A stretch of DNA of 64,000 nucleotides from contig NZ_WNXZ01000008.1 in assembly GCF_009733845.1 (NCBI RefSeq), positions 141,971-205,970 on the forward strand. Reading direction: 5' to 3'. The stretch comes from Pseudactinotalea terrae. GTDB lineage: Bacteria > Actinomycetota > Actinomycetes > Actinomycetales > Beutenbergiaceae. Shown piece by piece: positions 8,703-17,743 of this stretch (position 1 is its first letter; each line of letters opens with the position of its first letter). The translations under genes and the position numbers were made by a program. The notes under the pieces were generated by a model that was not told the DNA's origin, did not search any database, and saw only the letters and a list, made by a program, of their open reading frames with translations.

Positions 8703-9978
8703 CGCTCGTCTCCGGCCATTCGCCGTCGGTGCCGATCGTCCGGTCGTCCGCGTCGGGCAGGCCGTCCTCGTTCATGTCGGCCTTGCGCACCTTGTGCGCG
8801 TCCCAACGCAGGCTCACGGCCGCCAGCGTCGCCGCCACGGCGGTGCCCGCCAGCACGCCCAGCGTCGCTGCATCGGTGTGCCCCGAGTCAGGGAACGAGA
8901 GCTCGGCGATCAGCAGCGAGACCGTGAACCCGATTCCGGTGAGGAGCGCCACCGGGAGCAGATCGCGGATCCCCAGGGCGTCCGCCAAGCGCAGCGGCGT
9001 GAGCTTCGTGACCGCCGCAGTGACCCCCAGCACCCCGACGATCTTGCCCAGCACCAAGGCGATCGCGATCGCGGGCAGCACGGGCTCGGACAGGAGCGCG
9101 GCGATGCCCTCGCCGTCCACGAGGTTGACGCCGGCCGAGAACAGGGCGAAGACCGGCAGCGCGATCACCGACGAGATCGGCCGGACGGTGTGCTCGTACT
9201 GCAGCGCCCGGGAGGTGTCCTCGCCGTGCAGCGGCCGGGCGGCGACACACATGCCGAGCAGCACCCCGGCGATGGTCGCGTGCACCCCGGAGGCGTGCAT
9301 GAGCGCCCACGCGATCAGTGCCAGCGGAAGCAGCAGCCACCAGCGAGCCCAGCGGGCACGCGCCACCAGGGCGAAAGCACCGATCACGGCGAGCGCCGCC
9401 AGCAACGGTCCCCACGAGATGGAATCGGTGTAGAAGACCGCGATCACGGTGATGGCGAGCAGATCGTCTACCACCGCCAGTGTCAGCAAGAAGACACGCA
9501 ACGCGACCGGGAGTCCGCGCCCGAAGATCGCCAGCACCCCGAGGGCGAAGGCGATGTCGGTCGCCGTCGGGATCGCCCAGCCGCCCAGTGCGCTCGGGTC
9601 GCCGAGCAGCAGCACCACGGCGACGAAGATCCCGGCCGGGAGCGCCATGCCGCCCACGGCCGCGAGCACCGGCACGGCCGCCTCCTTGGGGCGGCGCAGG
9701 CTGCCCGTGACGAACTCCTGCTTCAGCTCGACGCCGACCACGAAGAAGAAGATCGCCAGCAGACCGTCGGCAGCCCATCCCGACAGGGACAGGTCCAGAT
9801 GCCACGCCGCGGGCCCCACGGTGATCTCGGAGAGAGCGGCGTAGCCGCCGCGCCACGGCGAGTTCGACCACAGCAGCGCGATCGCCGCGGCCGCGAGCAG
9901 CAACGCACCGGCGGTGGTCTCCCGTGAGGCCCAGCGTGCGAGACGCGCGGGCAGGTCGGAGCGGACGTGATCAGGCAT
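8692..9978 (-). CDS. nhaA: Na+/H+ antiporter NhaA
   Basis: A 428-residue membrane protein with about 12 helices, matching NhaA in length. Typical motifs include FFFVVGVELKQEF near residue 78, AIPTATDIAFALGVLAIFG around 134-152 that holds the family's functional aspartate (TD), and LRVFLLTLAVVDDLLAI near 160-176 with the paired aspartates used for Na+/H+ exchange. It expels Na+ and helps keep pH at alkaline or salty conditions. A GGGAG ribosome-binding site lies 8 nt before the ATG. The C-terminal ~30 residues are acidic and hydrophilic. Confidence 0.93.
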   Translation of the reverse strand: MPDHVRSDLPARLARWASRETTAGALLLAAAAIALLWSNSPWRGGYAALSEITVGPAAWHLDLSLSGWAADGLLAIFFFVVGVELKQEFVTGSLRRPKEAAVPVLAAVGGMALPAGIFVAVVLLLGDPSALGGWAIPTATDIAFALGVLAIFGRGLPVALRVFLLTLAVVDDLLAITVIAVFYTDSISWGPLLAALAVIGAFALVARARWARWWLLLPLALIAWALMHASGVHATIAGVLLGMCVAARPLHGEDTSRALQYEHTVRPISSVIALPVFALFSAGVNLVDGEGIAALLSEPVLPAIAIALVLGKIVGVLGVTAAVTKLTPLRLADALGIRDLLPVALLTGIGFTVSLLIAELSFPDSGHTDAATLGVLAGTAVAATLAAVSLRWDAHKVRKADMNEDGLPDADDRTIGTDGEWPETSDDR

Positions 9979-10110
9979 CGGGGACTCCCTGGCTGGCGTA
10001 CCCGCTCGGCGGGGTCGCCGAAGGGTGCTGCCGACCAGGCTTCCCGGCTCTCCTCGACCAGTCTAGGTCGGATCGAGGAGCCAGGTGGACACGCGCGAGC
10101 CCAGTGGTGC

Positions 10111-11757
10111 CTACCCCGTGCCGAGGACGTCGCGGCGCCTGAACGCGGTGATCCCGGCGGCTGCAAGGCCCGCAGCGACCAGCGTCAGCACGACGAGGCC
10201 GACGACCGAGACCGGTTCGAGCGGGTACCCGCCGACGTGCTCGAACGGTGACGGCCACAGTGCGGCGTCAGGCAGATCGAGGAGCGGCGCGAAGAAGCCC
10301 ACGATCATCCCGTACACGACGAGCGCCCACACGGCGGCGAGCGCCCGTGGCGCCGCGCCGTACAGCAGCGCCGCCAGCGCCAGCACCACCCACACGGCAG
10401 GCGCGAAGCTGACCGTGGCCAGGACCATGTCGGCGACCAGCCCGGCCTCGCCGACGCTGATCGCGGCTCCGACGCCGGTGGCCAGTCCGGAGGCGAGCAG
10501 CAGCACCAGGCTGCCGATCGCCGTCACGAGCAGGTGGCTGCCGAGCCACCCCGCCCGGCTGACGGCGGTGCCGAGCACCGGCTCGGCACGCCCGCTGGTC
10601 TCCTCGGTGCGGATCGTCTGCGCGGCCAGCACCGCGTACACGGCCACGGTGATCCCGAAGGTGAGGGCCAGGACCGTGAGGAAGCCGTTGCCGATGTCCT
10701 CGGTGCCGCCCATGACCACCAGCAGCTCCTCGGGGGCGTCCTCGAAGACGTCCAGTGCCGGACCGGTGAAGGCCCCGTACGCACCGCCTGCGACGACGAG
10801 CGCCAGCGCCCAGCCCACGATCTGGGCGCGGTGCAACCGCCACGCGAGCGCGAGCGGGCTGCGCAGCCACGGCGCCGCTCGAGCGGGCCCGGGGCGTGGC
10901 GGCACCAGCCCCGCCGCGAGATCACGGCGAGACGACAGCGCGTAACCAAGTGTCGCCGTCGCGACGGCGAACGCGACGGAGATCCCGAGCGGCCACCACC
11001 GGTCCAGGACGTAGGGAGCGGTCTGCTGAGCCCAGCCGATCGGAGACAACCAGGACAGGGCGTTGCCGTGCTCGGAGGTCATGTCGCCGAGCGCCCGCAG
11101 CGCGAACGCCCCACCGAGCGCACCCCCCGCCGCGCCGGCGGCGGCTCGGGGGTACTCCGAGAGCTGGACCGTGGTCGCCGCGACGCCGGCGAAGGACATG
11201 CCCATAGCGCCGGCGCTGACGGCGAACAGCCACGAGCCGGTGGTCGCGAAACCCTGCCCGGTCATCAAGGCGCCGACCAGCACGACCACGACGACGTTCA
11301 TGGCTGCGGTCATCACCAGAGCGGCGGTCAGCTGGGCGTGCCGACCGACCACGTTGGAGCGAACGAGCTCGGATCGGCCGGCGTGCTCCTCCGTGCGGGT
11401 GTGCCGCACCACGGTGAGCAGGCTCATCAGCCCGGCTCCGAGCAGCACGTACACCCCGTAGAGGCCGGCGAGCAGGTGCTCCAGGCGCGGGTCGTCCATG
11501 CCGTACCCGGGTCCGCCGAAGAGAGCACCCATCGGGCCCTGCAGCAGTGGTGCCACCGCCCGGATATCCGCCGGGGTGGCGTAGATCTGTGGCAGCGCGG
11601 TCACGAAGTAGGACATGAACGCCGCGAGGCCCAGCGTCCACGCCGGGAAGCGGACGCGGTCGCGGCGGAGCATGAACCGCAGCAACGTGCCCGTGCCGGT
11701 CAGCGGGCCCGTACCCGCGCTGGTCCGCCGGGTGGGCGTGGCGACGGCGGCGGTCAT
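10111..11757 (-). CDS. ABC exporter permease (polyketide-antibiotic exporter type)
   Basis: A 548-residue membrane protein with 10-12 hydrophobic segments arranged as two similar halves. The opening [22 protein letters not shown] and the motif [12 protein letters not shown] are typical of the actinobacterial permeases annotated as exporters of polyketide antibiotics. The ATG overlaps the stop of the ATPase by 4 bp, and a TetR gene precedes that ATPase, giving a TetR-ATPase-permease operon. It probably pumps hydrophobic drugs or lipids. No biosynthetic genes are nearby, so a self-resistance role is not supported. Confidence 0.82.
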   Translation of the reverse strand: MTAAVATPTRRTSAGTGPLTGTGTLLRFMLRRDRVRFPAWTLGLAAFMSYFVTALPQIYATPADIRAVAPLLQGPMGALFGGPGYGMDDPRLEHLLAGLYGVYVLLGAGLMSLLTVVRHTRTEEHAGRSELVRSNVVGRHAQLTAALVMTAAMNVVVVVLVGALMTGQGFATTGSWLFAVSAGAMGMSFAGVAATTVQLSEYPRAAAGAAGGALGGAFALRALGDMTSEHGNALSWLSPIGWAQQTAPYVLDRWWPLGISVAFAVATATLGYALSSRRDLAAGLVPPRPGPARAAPWLRSPLALAWRLHRAQIVGWALALVVAGGAYGAFTGPALDVFEDAPEELLVVMGGTEDIGNGFLTVLALTFGITVAVYAVLAAQTIRTEETSGRAEPVLGTAVSRAGWLGSHLLVTAIGSLVLLLASGLATGVGAAISVGEAGLVADMVLATVSFAPAVWVVLALAALLYGAAPRALAAVWALVVYGMIVGFFAPLLDLPDAALWPSPFEHVGGYPLEPVSVVGLVVLTLVAAGLAAAGITAFRRRDVLGTG

Positions 11758-12689
11758 CGCGCCCCCTGCGCGCTGTGGGCGAGCTCGTCGCCGTAGTGCC
11801 GCAGCAGCAGCTGCTCGAGGGTCGGCGGGTGGGCGGTCAGGCCCTGGACGTCGAGCTCGGCCAGCGCCTTGACGACCTCGCGAACGTGAGCGCCGTCGAC
11901 CTCGAAAGTGACCTGAGCGCCATCGACCTGCACGTTGTGCACGCCCGCGAGCCCGCCGAGTCGATCGGTCGGGCGATCGGTGAGAATCGTGATCGACGTG
12001 CGCGTCAGGTGGCGCAGCTCGGTGAGCGACCCGCTCTCCACGATCCGCCCCTGGCGGATGATCGAGATGCGGTCGGCGAGCACCTCGACCTGCGCGAGGA
12101 TGTGGCTGGAGAGCAGCACGGTGCGGCCGGCGTCCTTGGCCTCGCGGATGCAGGCCTGGAACGCTGCCTCCATGAGCGGGTCGAGGCCGGCTGTCGGCTC
12201 GTCGAGCAGCAGCACGTCGACGTCGCTAGCCAGGGCGGCCACGAGAGCCACCTTCTGCCGATTGCCCTTGGAGTAGGTCCGGCCCTTCTTCGTCGGGTCC
12301 AGGTCGAAGCGCTCGCACAGCTCGTCCCGGCGGGCGGAGTCGCTGCCGCCGCGCAGCCGGCTGAGCAGGTCGATGGCCTCCCCTCCGGAGAGATTCGGCC
12401 AGAGCTCGACGTCGCCCGGTACGTAGGCGAGCCGGCGGTGCAGCTCGACCGCATCGGCCCAGGGGTCGGCGCCCAGCAGGCGCACGGTCCCGCCGTCGGA
12501 GCGCAGCAGCCCGAGCAGGATCCGGATCGTCGTGGACTTCCCGGCGCCGTTGGGGCCGAGGAAGCCGTGCACCTCGCCTGCGCCGACCTGGAGGTCGAGG
12601 CCGTCGAGCGCGGTGACCGAGCCGTAGGACTTGCGGAGGTCATGAATATCGATGGCGGGCACGTCAGTGCGCCGCACAGGTGCGGACAT
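11754..12689 (-). CDS. DrrA-like ABC transporter ATPase
   Basis: A 311-residue ATPase of the DrrA type. Walker [11 protein letters not shown] is near residues 44-53, the signature [11 protein letters not shown] is near 139, Walker [15 protein letters not shown] follows, then the switch histidine in LSSHIL. The C-terminal ~90 residues, after [11 protein letters not shown], form the extra domain usual in drug-export ATPases. It lies 37 bp downstream of the TetR gene and overlaps the permease, so expression is probably controlled by that regulator. Confidence 0.87.
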   Translation of the reverse strand: MSAPVRRTDVPAIDIHDLRKSYGSVTALDGLDLQVGAGEVHGFLGPNGAGKSTTIRILLGLLRSDGGTVRLLGADPWADAVELHRRLAYVPGDVELWPNLSGGEAIDLLSRLRGGSDSARRDELCERFDLDPTKKGRTYSKGNRQKVALVAALASDVDVLLLDEPTAGLDPLMEAAFQACIREAKDAGRTVLLSSHILAQVEVLADRISIIRQGRIVESGSLTELRHLTRTSITILTDRPTDRLGGLAGVHNVQVDGAQVTFEVDGAHVREVVKALAELDVQGLTAHPPTLEQLLLRHYGDELAHSAQGAR

Positions 12690-12726
12690 GTGATTCCTTC
12701 GAGAGTGGGGAGTGGTCGGATCCGGA

Positions 12727-13389
12727 TCAGGCCGAGGCGGCCTGCTCCTGACCCGGCGGGTCGCCCACGTACAGCAGGTAGGAATCGAGCATCCTGCGAT
12801 CGCTCAGGAAGCCTTGCGTGTAGAGCTCCAGCGCCGGCAGCGCCATGGCGTCGAGGTGCGTGCGCAGGCACGAGGCGAGCTCCTCGGCGTCCTGAGGCGC
12901 GTCGAGCGAGAGCCGCAGCGCGAGGTGGCCGAGGGAGATCTCGGTGAGGTAGCGGACCCGGGCGCGCTCGTCTCGGCTCGGCAGCACCGTTCCGGCGGCG
13001 ACCGCGTCAGCCATGTAATCCAGGGCGTCCTCGACCATGTGGTCGATGAACTCCCGCGCGTGCTCGCCCCCGGCCTGCACGCTGCGAGCGACGTAGGCCA
13101 GGTAGGGCACGAACTCGTCCAGCATGGCGAACCGGCTGATCATCGTGGCACCCGCGCTGCTCACCATCGTGTCCCGCTTGGCCGTGCGGATCACCCCGAA
13201 CACGTGGTCATCGCAGGCGCGGCGCAGCCCGTCTTTCGACCCGAACAGCTGCACGATGCGGCCCGCGGTCAGCCCCGCCTCGGCGGCCACGGCACGCAGC
13301 GGTGCATCGAGGCCCTGCTGACCGAAGACCGCGATCGCAGCCTCGCGCACGCGACTGCGCGTGTTGAGATCAGCCCGGCCTACACGCAT
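12727..13389 (-). CDS. TetR/AcrR family transcriptional regulator
   Basis: A 220-residue regulator. The start at 13389 gives a short N-terminus before the helix-turn-helix ([17 protein letters not shown] ... [25 protein letters not shown]), ending near residue 55. The remaining ~160 residues are the variable ligand-binding domain. It is the first gene of the exporter operon and probably represses it. The start is supported by TAGGAT 7 nt upstream inside a 16-bp palindrome, a leaderless arrangement. The longer frame to 13500 would add 37 unconserved residues. Confidence 0.85.
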   Translation of the reverse strand: MRVGRADLNTRSRVREAAIAVFGQQGLDAPLRAVAAEAGLTAGRIVQLFGSKDGLRRACDDHVFGVIRTAKRDTMVSSAGATMISRFAMLDEFVPYLAYVARSVQAGGEHAREFIDHMVEDALDYMADAVAAGTVLPSRDERARVRYLTEISLGHLALRLSLDAPQDAEELASCLRTHLDAMALPALELYTQGFLSDRRMLDSYLLYVGDPPGQEQAASA

Positions 13390-13405
13390 GTATAGGATCC
13401 TACAC
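13390..13405 (-). promoter_or_regulatory. Palindromic operator overlapping a leaderless -10 element (TetR gene)
   Basis: The minus strand reads GTGTAGGATCCTATAC directly before the ATG. It is a 16-bp inverted repeat with one mismatched pair, centred on GGATCC, and it contains TAGGAT at leaderless spacing. A TetR dimer bound here would block its own promoter, so autorepression is a reasonable inference. Confidence 0.55.
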
Positions 13406-13533
13406 GCCCGTTTAGTCCGGTGCCGAGAGGTCGCCTGTGGCCAGGAGCGTCGGGTGACGATGTCGGGGCGATCTCGGTCCACCTCGTGGCCTCGATGCAC
13501 CCCGAAGCGACCGAGCCGGACAGTTCGCGTTCC

Positions 13534-14472
13534 CTAGTCGAGCGCCCGGGTGCGGAAGTGCGTGGGCGAGAGCCCGCGGACCCGTTTGAAGGCGACGCTG
13601 AGCGCGAAGGCGTTGGCGTAGCCGACCTGGTGGGCGATCGACTCCAGGGTCCGGTCGGAGCTGCGCAGGAGGTCGGCGGCCAGCGCGATCCGCCAGCCGG
13701 TGAGGTAGCTCATCGGGGGTTCGCCGACCGAGCCGGCGAATCGCCTCGCGAGGGCGGCCCGCGAGCAGCCGACCTTGGCTGCCAGCGTCGCGACGGTCCA
13801 GGGGTGGGCGGGGTCGTCGTGCAGCAGCCGGAGGGCGGGGCCGGCCACGGGGTCGCTGTGCGCGCCGTACCACCCCGGGGTCCGTGCCTCGGAGCGTTCG
13901 AACCACGCCCGCAGCGTGGCGACCAGCGCGATGTCGAGCAGTCGATCCAGCACCACCTGCTGACCGGGGCCGTCGCGCCCGACCTCCGCGGCCAGCAGCT
14001 CCATCACCGGACCCTGTGCCTCGGCTGCCGGCACGAGCAGCACGGTCGGCAGCGCGTCCAGGAGCTTGCCCGTCACCTCGCTGGTGACCTGATACGTCCC
14101 GCTGGCAACGATCGCGGAGCCGTCCATGCTCCGCCCGGCCGTGCGCGGGCCGAGCCTGAGCATGTCCGTGACGTCGGCTCCGTCCGTGGTGGTCAGCCTG
14201 TTGTCGGCGTGCACCACGAGGTCGGGGACCGCGCCTGGTTCATGCGCCACCGTGTACGGCGCGGGCCCCTTGACGATCGCCACGTCGCCGCGGTCCATGT
14301 GGACCGGCTCGCCGTCGTCCGGGACCACCCATGCCTCGCCCTGGAGCACGGTCGCGAACGCGAGCGCCGCGCCGTCGGCGATACGCAGCCCCCATGGCGG
14401 GTCCAGCACCGCCTGGCAGAACGCCGCGGTGCGCGCGCGGACGCCGTCGAGGAGATCGGCGAGCGGGTCCAC
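13534..14472 (-). CDS. AraC family regulator with cupin-type sensor domain
   Basis: A 312-residue regulator. Residues ~1-190 match the AraC-associated cupin domain (GVRARTAAFCQAVLDPPWGLRI, VHMDRGDVAIVKGPAPYTVA), common in regulators of small oxidoreductases. Residues ~210-312 hold two helix-turn-helix motifs, the first TVATLAAKVGCSRAALARRFAGSVGEPPMSYLTGWRI, the second SIAHQVGYANAFALSVAFKRVRGLSPTHFR. It is divergent from the NmrA-like gene with 110 bp between them. It starts at GTG with TACGCT 6 nt upstream. Two direct repeats in the shared promoter region are candidate binding sites. Confidence 0.85.
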   Translation of the reverse strand: MDPLADLLDGVRARTAAFCQAVLDPPWGLRIADGAALAFATVLQGEAWVVPDDGEPVHMDRGDVAIVKGPAPYTVAHEPGAVPDLVVHADNRLTTTDGADVTDMLRLGPRTAGRSMDGSAIVASGTYQVTSEVTGKLLDALPTVLLVPAAEAQGPVMELLAAEVGRDGPGQQVVLDRLLDIALVATLRAWFERSEARTPGWYGAHSDPVAGPALRLLHDDPAHPWTVATLAAKVGCSRAALARRFAGSVGEPPMSYLTGWRIALAADLLRSSDRTLESIAHQVGYANAFALSVAFKRVRGLSPTHFRTRALD

Positions 14473-14478
14473 CCCGGA

Positions 14479-14484
14479 AGCGTA
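14479..14484 (-). promoter_or_regulatory. Candidate -10 element for leaderless AraC gene
   Basis: TACGCT on the minus strand ends 6 nt before the GTG at 14472. No Shine-Dalgarno sequence is present. The -35 region would overlap the direct repeats at 14491-14524. Confidence 0.4.
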
Positions 14485-14490
14485 GACGCA

Positions 14491-14524
14491 CAGACATGAG
14501 ATCGCACCGTTCAGACATGGATCG
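14491..14524. promoter_or_regulatory. Tandem direct repeat, candidate AraC binding sites
   Basis: CAGACATGAGATCG (14491-14504) recurs as CAGACATGGATCG (14512-14524). The copies begin exactly 21 bp apart, two helical turns, which is the usual arrangement of AraC-family half-sites. They lie between the divergent AraC and NmrA-like genes. Confidence 0.5.
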
Positions 14525-14582
14525 GCTCATCGGGAGCGCCTGTACTGGAGCACACGAACGCTGATGAACGAGAGGACGAACG

Positions 14583-15449
14583 ATGTACACGATCACTGGA
14601 GTCACCGGTCACGTCGGGGGAGCGACCGCCTCGAGGCTGCTCGAGCGAGGCGCGCCCGTGCGGGCCGTCGTGAGGTCGGCCGAGAAGGGCAAGCCCTGGG
14701 CGGCGCGCGGGGCGGACACCGCGGTCGCCGACCTGCTCGAACCGCTGGCGCTGGCCGATGCGTTCCGCGGCAGCGACGGCGTCTTCGTCCTGCTGCCCAC
14801 CCTCCCCAGCGCGTCGGACGCCGAGCACCGCCGCATGGCCGAGTCGATCGCCGCTGCGGTCGCGGCCAGCGGTGCCCCGCACGTCGTCGCGCTCTCGTCG
14901 CTGGGTGCCGATCTCGCCGAGGGCACCGGGCCGATCCGCTGGCTGCACCACCTCGAGAACCAGCTCCGCGACTCCGGCGCGGTGGTCACCGCGCTGCGCG
15001 CCTGCCACTTCCAGGAGAAGGTCGAGACCGTGCTGGACGCCGTCCTCGGTGCCGGGATCTACCCGGTCTTCGGCGACACCGCGGCCGAGCCGGCGCCGAT
15101 GATCGCCACCCACGACATCGGTGAGATCGCAGCCGAGCGGCTGCTCGCCCCGCCGTCGAGCAACGAGGTGATCGACCTCGAGGGACCGCACCACAGCGAG
15201 CAGGACGTCGCGAACCTGCTCGCCGAGCTGCTCGGGCGCTCGGTGCCGGTGGTCACGATCCCCCGCGAGGGGTGGGTCGGCTCGATGGTCGAGGCCGGGC
15301 TGCCCGATCAGCTCGCCCACGAGCTCGCGGGCCTGTACGACGCCGATCGGCGTGGGCTGCTGCAGTACCGCAGCGCGCAGCGACTCACCGGCCGCACCAC
15401 CCTGAGGACGACGCTGCGGCGGGTGCTCGCGGCCGTTCCCGTGCCGTGA
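14583..15449 (+). CDS. NmrA-like NAD(P)-binding protein
   Basis: A 288-residue atypical SDR. The dinucleotide-binding loop TITGVTGHVGGATASRLLERG is at the very N-terminus, followed by the strand-two arginine region VRAVVRSAEKG and VADLLEP. Lack of a canonical YxxxK pair points to NmrA or quinone-oxidoreductase-like members, which sense or reduce small electrophiles. A GAGAGGA ribosome-binding site precedes the ATG. It is divergent from the AraC regulator, which probably controls it. The substrate is unknown. Confidence 0.8.
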   Translation: MYTITGVTGHVGGATASRLLERGAPVRAVVRSAEKGKPWAARGADTAVADLLEPLALADAFRGSDGVFVLLPTLPSASDAEHRRMAESIAAAVAASGAPHVVALSSLGADLAEGTGPIRWLHHLENQLRDSGAVVTALRACHFQEKVETVLDAVLGAGIYPVFGDTAAEPAPMIATHDIGEIAAERLLAPPSSNEVIDLEGPHHSEQDVANLLAELLGRSVPVVTIPREGWVGSMVEAGLPDQLAHELAGLYDADRRGLLQYRSAQRLTGRTTLRTTLRRVLAAVPVP

Positions 15450-15453
15450 CGCA

Positions 15454-15494
15454 GGGGCACCTCGGCGTGCGTGGCGCCGGCGTCGAGGTGCCCC
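15454..15494. terminator. Stem-loop after the NmrA-like gene
   Basis: GGGGCACCTCG (15454-15464) and CGAGGTGCCCC (15484-15494) form a perfect 11-bp stem with a 19-nt loop, starting 5 nt after the stop codon. There is no T-run, so it would be a T-less terminator or an RNA-stabilising hairpin. Confidence 0.5.
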
Positions 15495-15590
15495 TCGAGG
15501 AGTCGCGAGCGCCGAGGTCGGGGTTGCCGGTGCGCCGATGGTGGGGCCGCCAAGGTGACGAGCACGCCCGATGTGCGAGACGGTACGACC

Positions 15591-16931
15591 ATGAGAGCGC
15601 GTGGGCGGATGGCGGTGAGCGCACCGGAACGGGCGGCGTTCCCCGCGAACGTGCTCGAGCGCATCGACCGGCTGCTGCACCGCATCGGCGTCCGGTTGCT
15701 GTCGCAGAGCTGGATCCGTGTGCTCGTGTGGCTCTCGATGATCGCCGTGCTGATCATCAACGCCTCGACCATGCCGTCGCTGTACGACGCGGTGGTCGCG
15801 ATCGCGATCGTGGTCGCCGTGCTGCACGCCGCAACGCTCGTGTGGGCGTTGGGCAGACCGTGGTTCGCGGTCGTGGCGGCCACGGTGGCGGTGGCGGCCA
15901 CCACTCTCCTCACAGCGGTGGGGCACGGCGAGCTGCCCTGGCCGATGCCGGTGATCACGATCGTGACGTGCGCTCTGATGGTGTTCATCCTGGCTGTGCG
16001 GGAGAAGTGGCTGCTGCCGGTCGCGGGGGCGGTGCTCCCGGTGCTGGCGGGCACGCTGGTCGGGCTGCCGTGGCACAACGGTGGCTGGGGCCGGTTCGCG
16101 ACCAACGTGATCACCGCGTTCTCGGTCTGCGCGCTCGTGGTGATCTTCGGGATCCTCATCCACCAGTGGCAGCAGAGCCGCGCCGAGCTGCTCGAGCAGC
16201 AGGAGATCGCGGCCACCGCCCAGGAGCGGCGGCTGCTGATGGAGGAGCGCAACCGGATCGCCCGGGAGCTCCACGACGTGGTGGCGCACGGGTTGTCCGT
16301 CATCTCCATCCAGGCCTCCACGCTGCAGTACCGGATCGAGGACGTCCCCGCCGAGGTGATCGCCGAGCTCGACGACATCACCGACTCCGCGCGCAGCGCA
16401 CTGGTCGAGATGCGCGGTCTGCTGGCCGTGCTGAGGCAGGAGGACAGCGAGAACCTGCTCGCGCCGCAACCGACGTTGAGCTTTCTCCCCACCCTCATCG
16501 AGAGCACGCGCCGAGGCGCGGAGTCGGTGCGGCTGCACGTCGCTGGCGAGCTCGACGACCCGCACGTCTCCGAGGCCACCTCGCTCAGCGCCTACCGGAT
16601 CGTGCAGGAGGCGCTGAGCAACGCCCTGCGACACGCGCCCGGGAGCGACATCGAGGTCAGCATCACGATCACCCTGCAGCACGTGATCGTGGAGGTCGTG
16701 AACTCGGCGCCGACCGCACCGATACGCGTGACCGAGGGCCACGGCTTCGGTCTGCGCGGCATGCACGAACGCGCCGGGTTCGTGCGGGGCACCCTGACCG
16801 CCGAGCCCACCCCAGACGGCGGCTTCCTCGTGCATGCGGTGCTGCCGTGCCGGCAGGCGGAAGAGGGAAGGACCCCCCAGCCCGAGCCCGACGACGAGAG
16901 CCTGGCTCCGCCGTCGGGCAGCGAGGGCTGA
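15591..16931 (+). CDS. Membrane sensor histidine kinase (HisKA_3 / NarL-partner type)
   Basis: About 446 residues. Five hydrophobic segments lie between residues ~35 and 190 with almost no extracytoplasmic domain, then a short coiled coil (QSRAELLEQQEIAATAQERRLLMEERNRI). The phosphoacceptor is H228 in RIARELHDVVAHGLSVI, typical of HisKA_3 kinases. The ATPase region ends with GHGFGLRGMHERAGFVRG, the G box. The response regulator gene follows after 63 bp. A sensor built of bare membrane helices resembles DesK, and a desaturase gene lies downstream. The start is uncertain: GTG at 15555 or ATG at 15609 are alternatives. Confidence 0.85.
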   Translation: MRARGRMAVSAPERAAFPANVLERIDRLLHRIGVRLLSQSWIRVLVWLSMIAVLIINASTMPSLYDAVVAIAIVVAVLHAATLVWALGRPWFAVVAATVAVAATTLLTAVGHGELPWPMPVITIVTCALMVFILAVREKWLLPVAGAVLPVLAGTLVGLPWHNGGWGRFATNVITAFSVCALVVIFGILIHQWQQSRAELLEQQEIAATAQERRLLMEERNRIARELHDVVAHGLSVISIQASTLQYRIEDVPAEVIAELDDITDSARSALVEMRGLLAVLRQEDSENLLAPQPTLSFLPTLIESTRRGAESVRLHVAGELDDPHVSEATSLSAYRIVQEALSNALRHAPGSDIEVSITITLQHVIVEVVNSAPTAPIRVTEGHGFGLRGMHERAGFVRGTLTAEPTPDGGFLVHAVLPCRQAEEGRTPQPEPDDESLAPPSGSEG

Positions 16932-16994
16932 GTTCGGTCCAGGGGTCGAAAGGTGAGATCCTCGCTCCGAGACCTCCATCAGAACGGAACGCAC

Positions 16995-17660
16995 GTGGAC
17001 GAGACCCGGGTAGCGATCGTCGACGACCAGGCGATGGTGCGAGCCGGGTTCGGTGCGCTGCTCAACGCCCAGGAGGGCATCACCGTGGTGGGGGACGCCT
17101 CCGACGGCGCCGAGGCCGTGGATCTCGTCATCCGCACCAGACCCGACGTGGTGCTGATGGACATCCGCATGCCCGAGGTCGACGGCATCGAGGCGACCAG
17201 GCGGATCGCGGCGCTGCCCGACCTCGAGCCGCGCATCATCATCCTCACCACGTTCGATCTCGACTCCTACGTGTTCGAGGCCCTGCGGGCGGGTGCGAGC
17301 GGCTTCCTCCTCAAGGACGCGCCCGCCGCGGACCTCATCCACGCGGTTCGCGTGGTGGCCGGCGGGGACGCGCTGCTCAGCCCCTCGATCACGCGCTCGG
17401 TCATATCGGAATTCGTGTCGCAGCCGGCGCGCGCGCATGCGGACGCCGCCCGCTTCAGCGACCTGACGGACCGTGAGCTGGCGGTCGCGAAGCTGGTGGC
17501 GCGGGGGCTGTCGAACGCCGAGATCGCGGCCGAGCTGGTGCTCGCCGAGCAGACGGTGAAGACGCACGTCAGCCGCGTGCTGATGAAGCTCGGGCTGCGG
17601 GACCGGACTCAGATCGTCGTGGCTGCCTACGAGAGCGGACTGATCACCGTCGGCTCCTGA
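16995..17660 (+). CDS. NarL/FixJ family response regulator
   Basis: About 221 residues from the GTG at 16995; an upstream GTG at 16953 with AGGGG before it would add 14 residues. The receiver domain begins [15 protein letters not shown] with the acidic pair near residues 10-11, and the phosphorylated aspartate is D56 in [21 protein letters not shown] holds the conserved lysine. The C-terminal LuxR-type helix-turn-helix is [40 protein letters not shown]. It is the partner of the kinase upstream. Confidence 0.88.
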   Translation: MDETRVAIVDDQAMVRAGFGALLNAQEGITVVGDASDGAEAVDLVIRTRPDVVLMDIRMPEVDGIEATRRIAALPDLEPRIIILTTFDLDSYVFEALRAGASGFLLKDAPAADLIHAVRVVAGGDALLSPSITRSVISEFVSQPARAHADAARFSDLTDRELAVAKLVARGLSNAEIAAELVLAEQTVKTHVSRVLMKLGLRDRTQIVVAAYESGLITVGS

Positions 17661-17743
17661 GGGTCCGCATCACTCTCGCGTACTACTCGAGGTCGAACCG
17701 TGCGGGTGACGACAGGGCGCCATCGGCAGACGACCATGGTTTT

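Noticed and set aside
10111..13389. Part of an antibiotic biosynthetic cluster (exporter annotated for polyketides)
   Set aside because: No polyketide, peptide or tailoring genes occur anywhere in the window; such exporters are common outside biosynthetic clusters.
14511..17567. Very long minus-strand open frame (over 1000 codons)
   Set aside because: It lies antisense to the NmrA-like, kinase and regulator genes. The translation is rich in Arg, His and Gly with no domain, as expected for the shadow of high-GC codon usage.
17661..17743. Regulator binding site between the response regulator and the desaturase
   Set aside because: No inverted or direct repeat of convincing length was found in this 83-bp gap.
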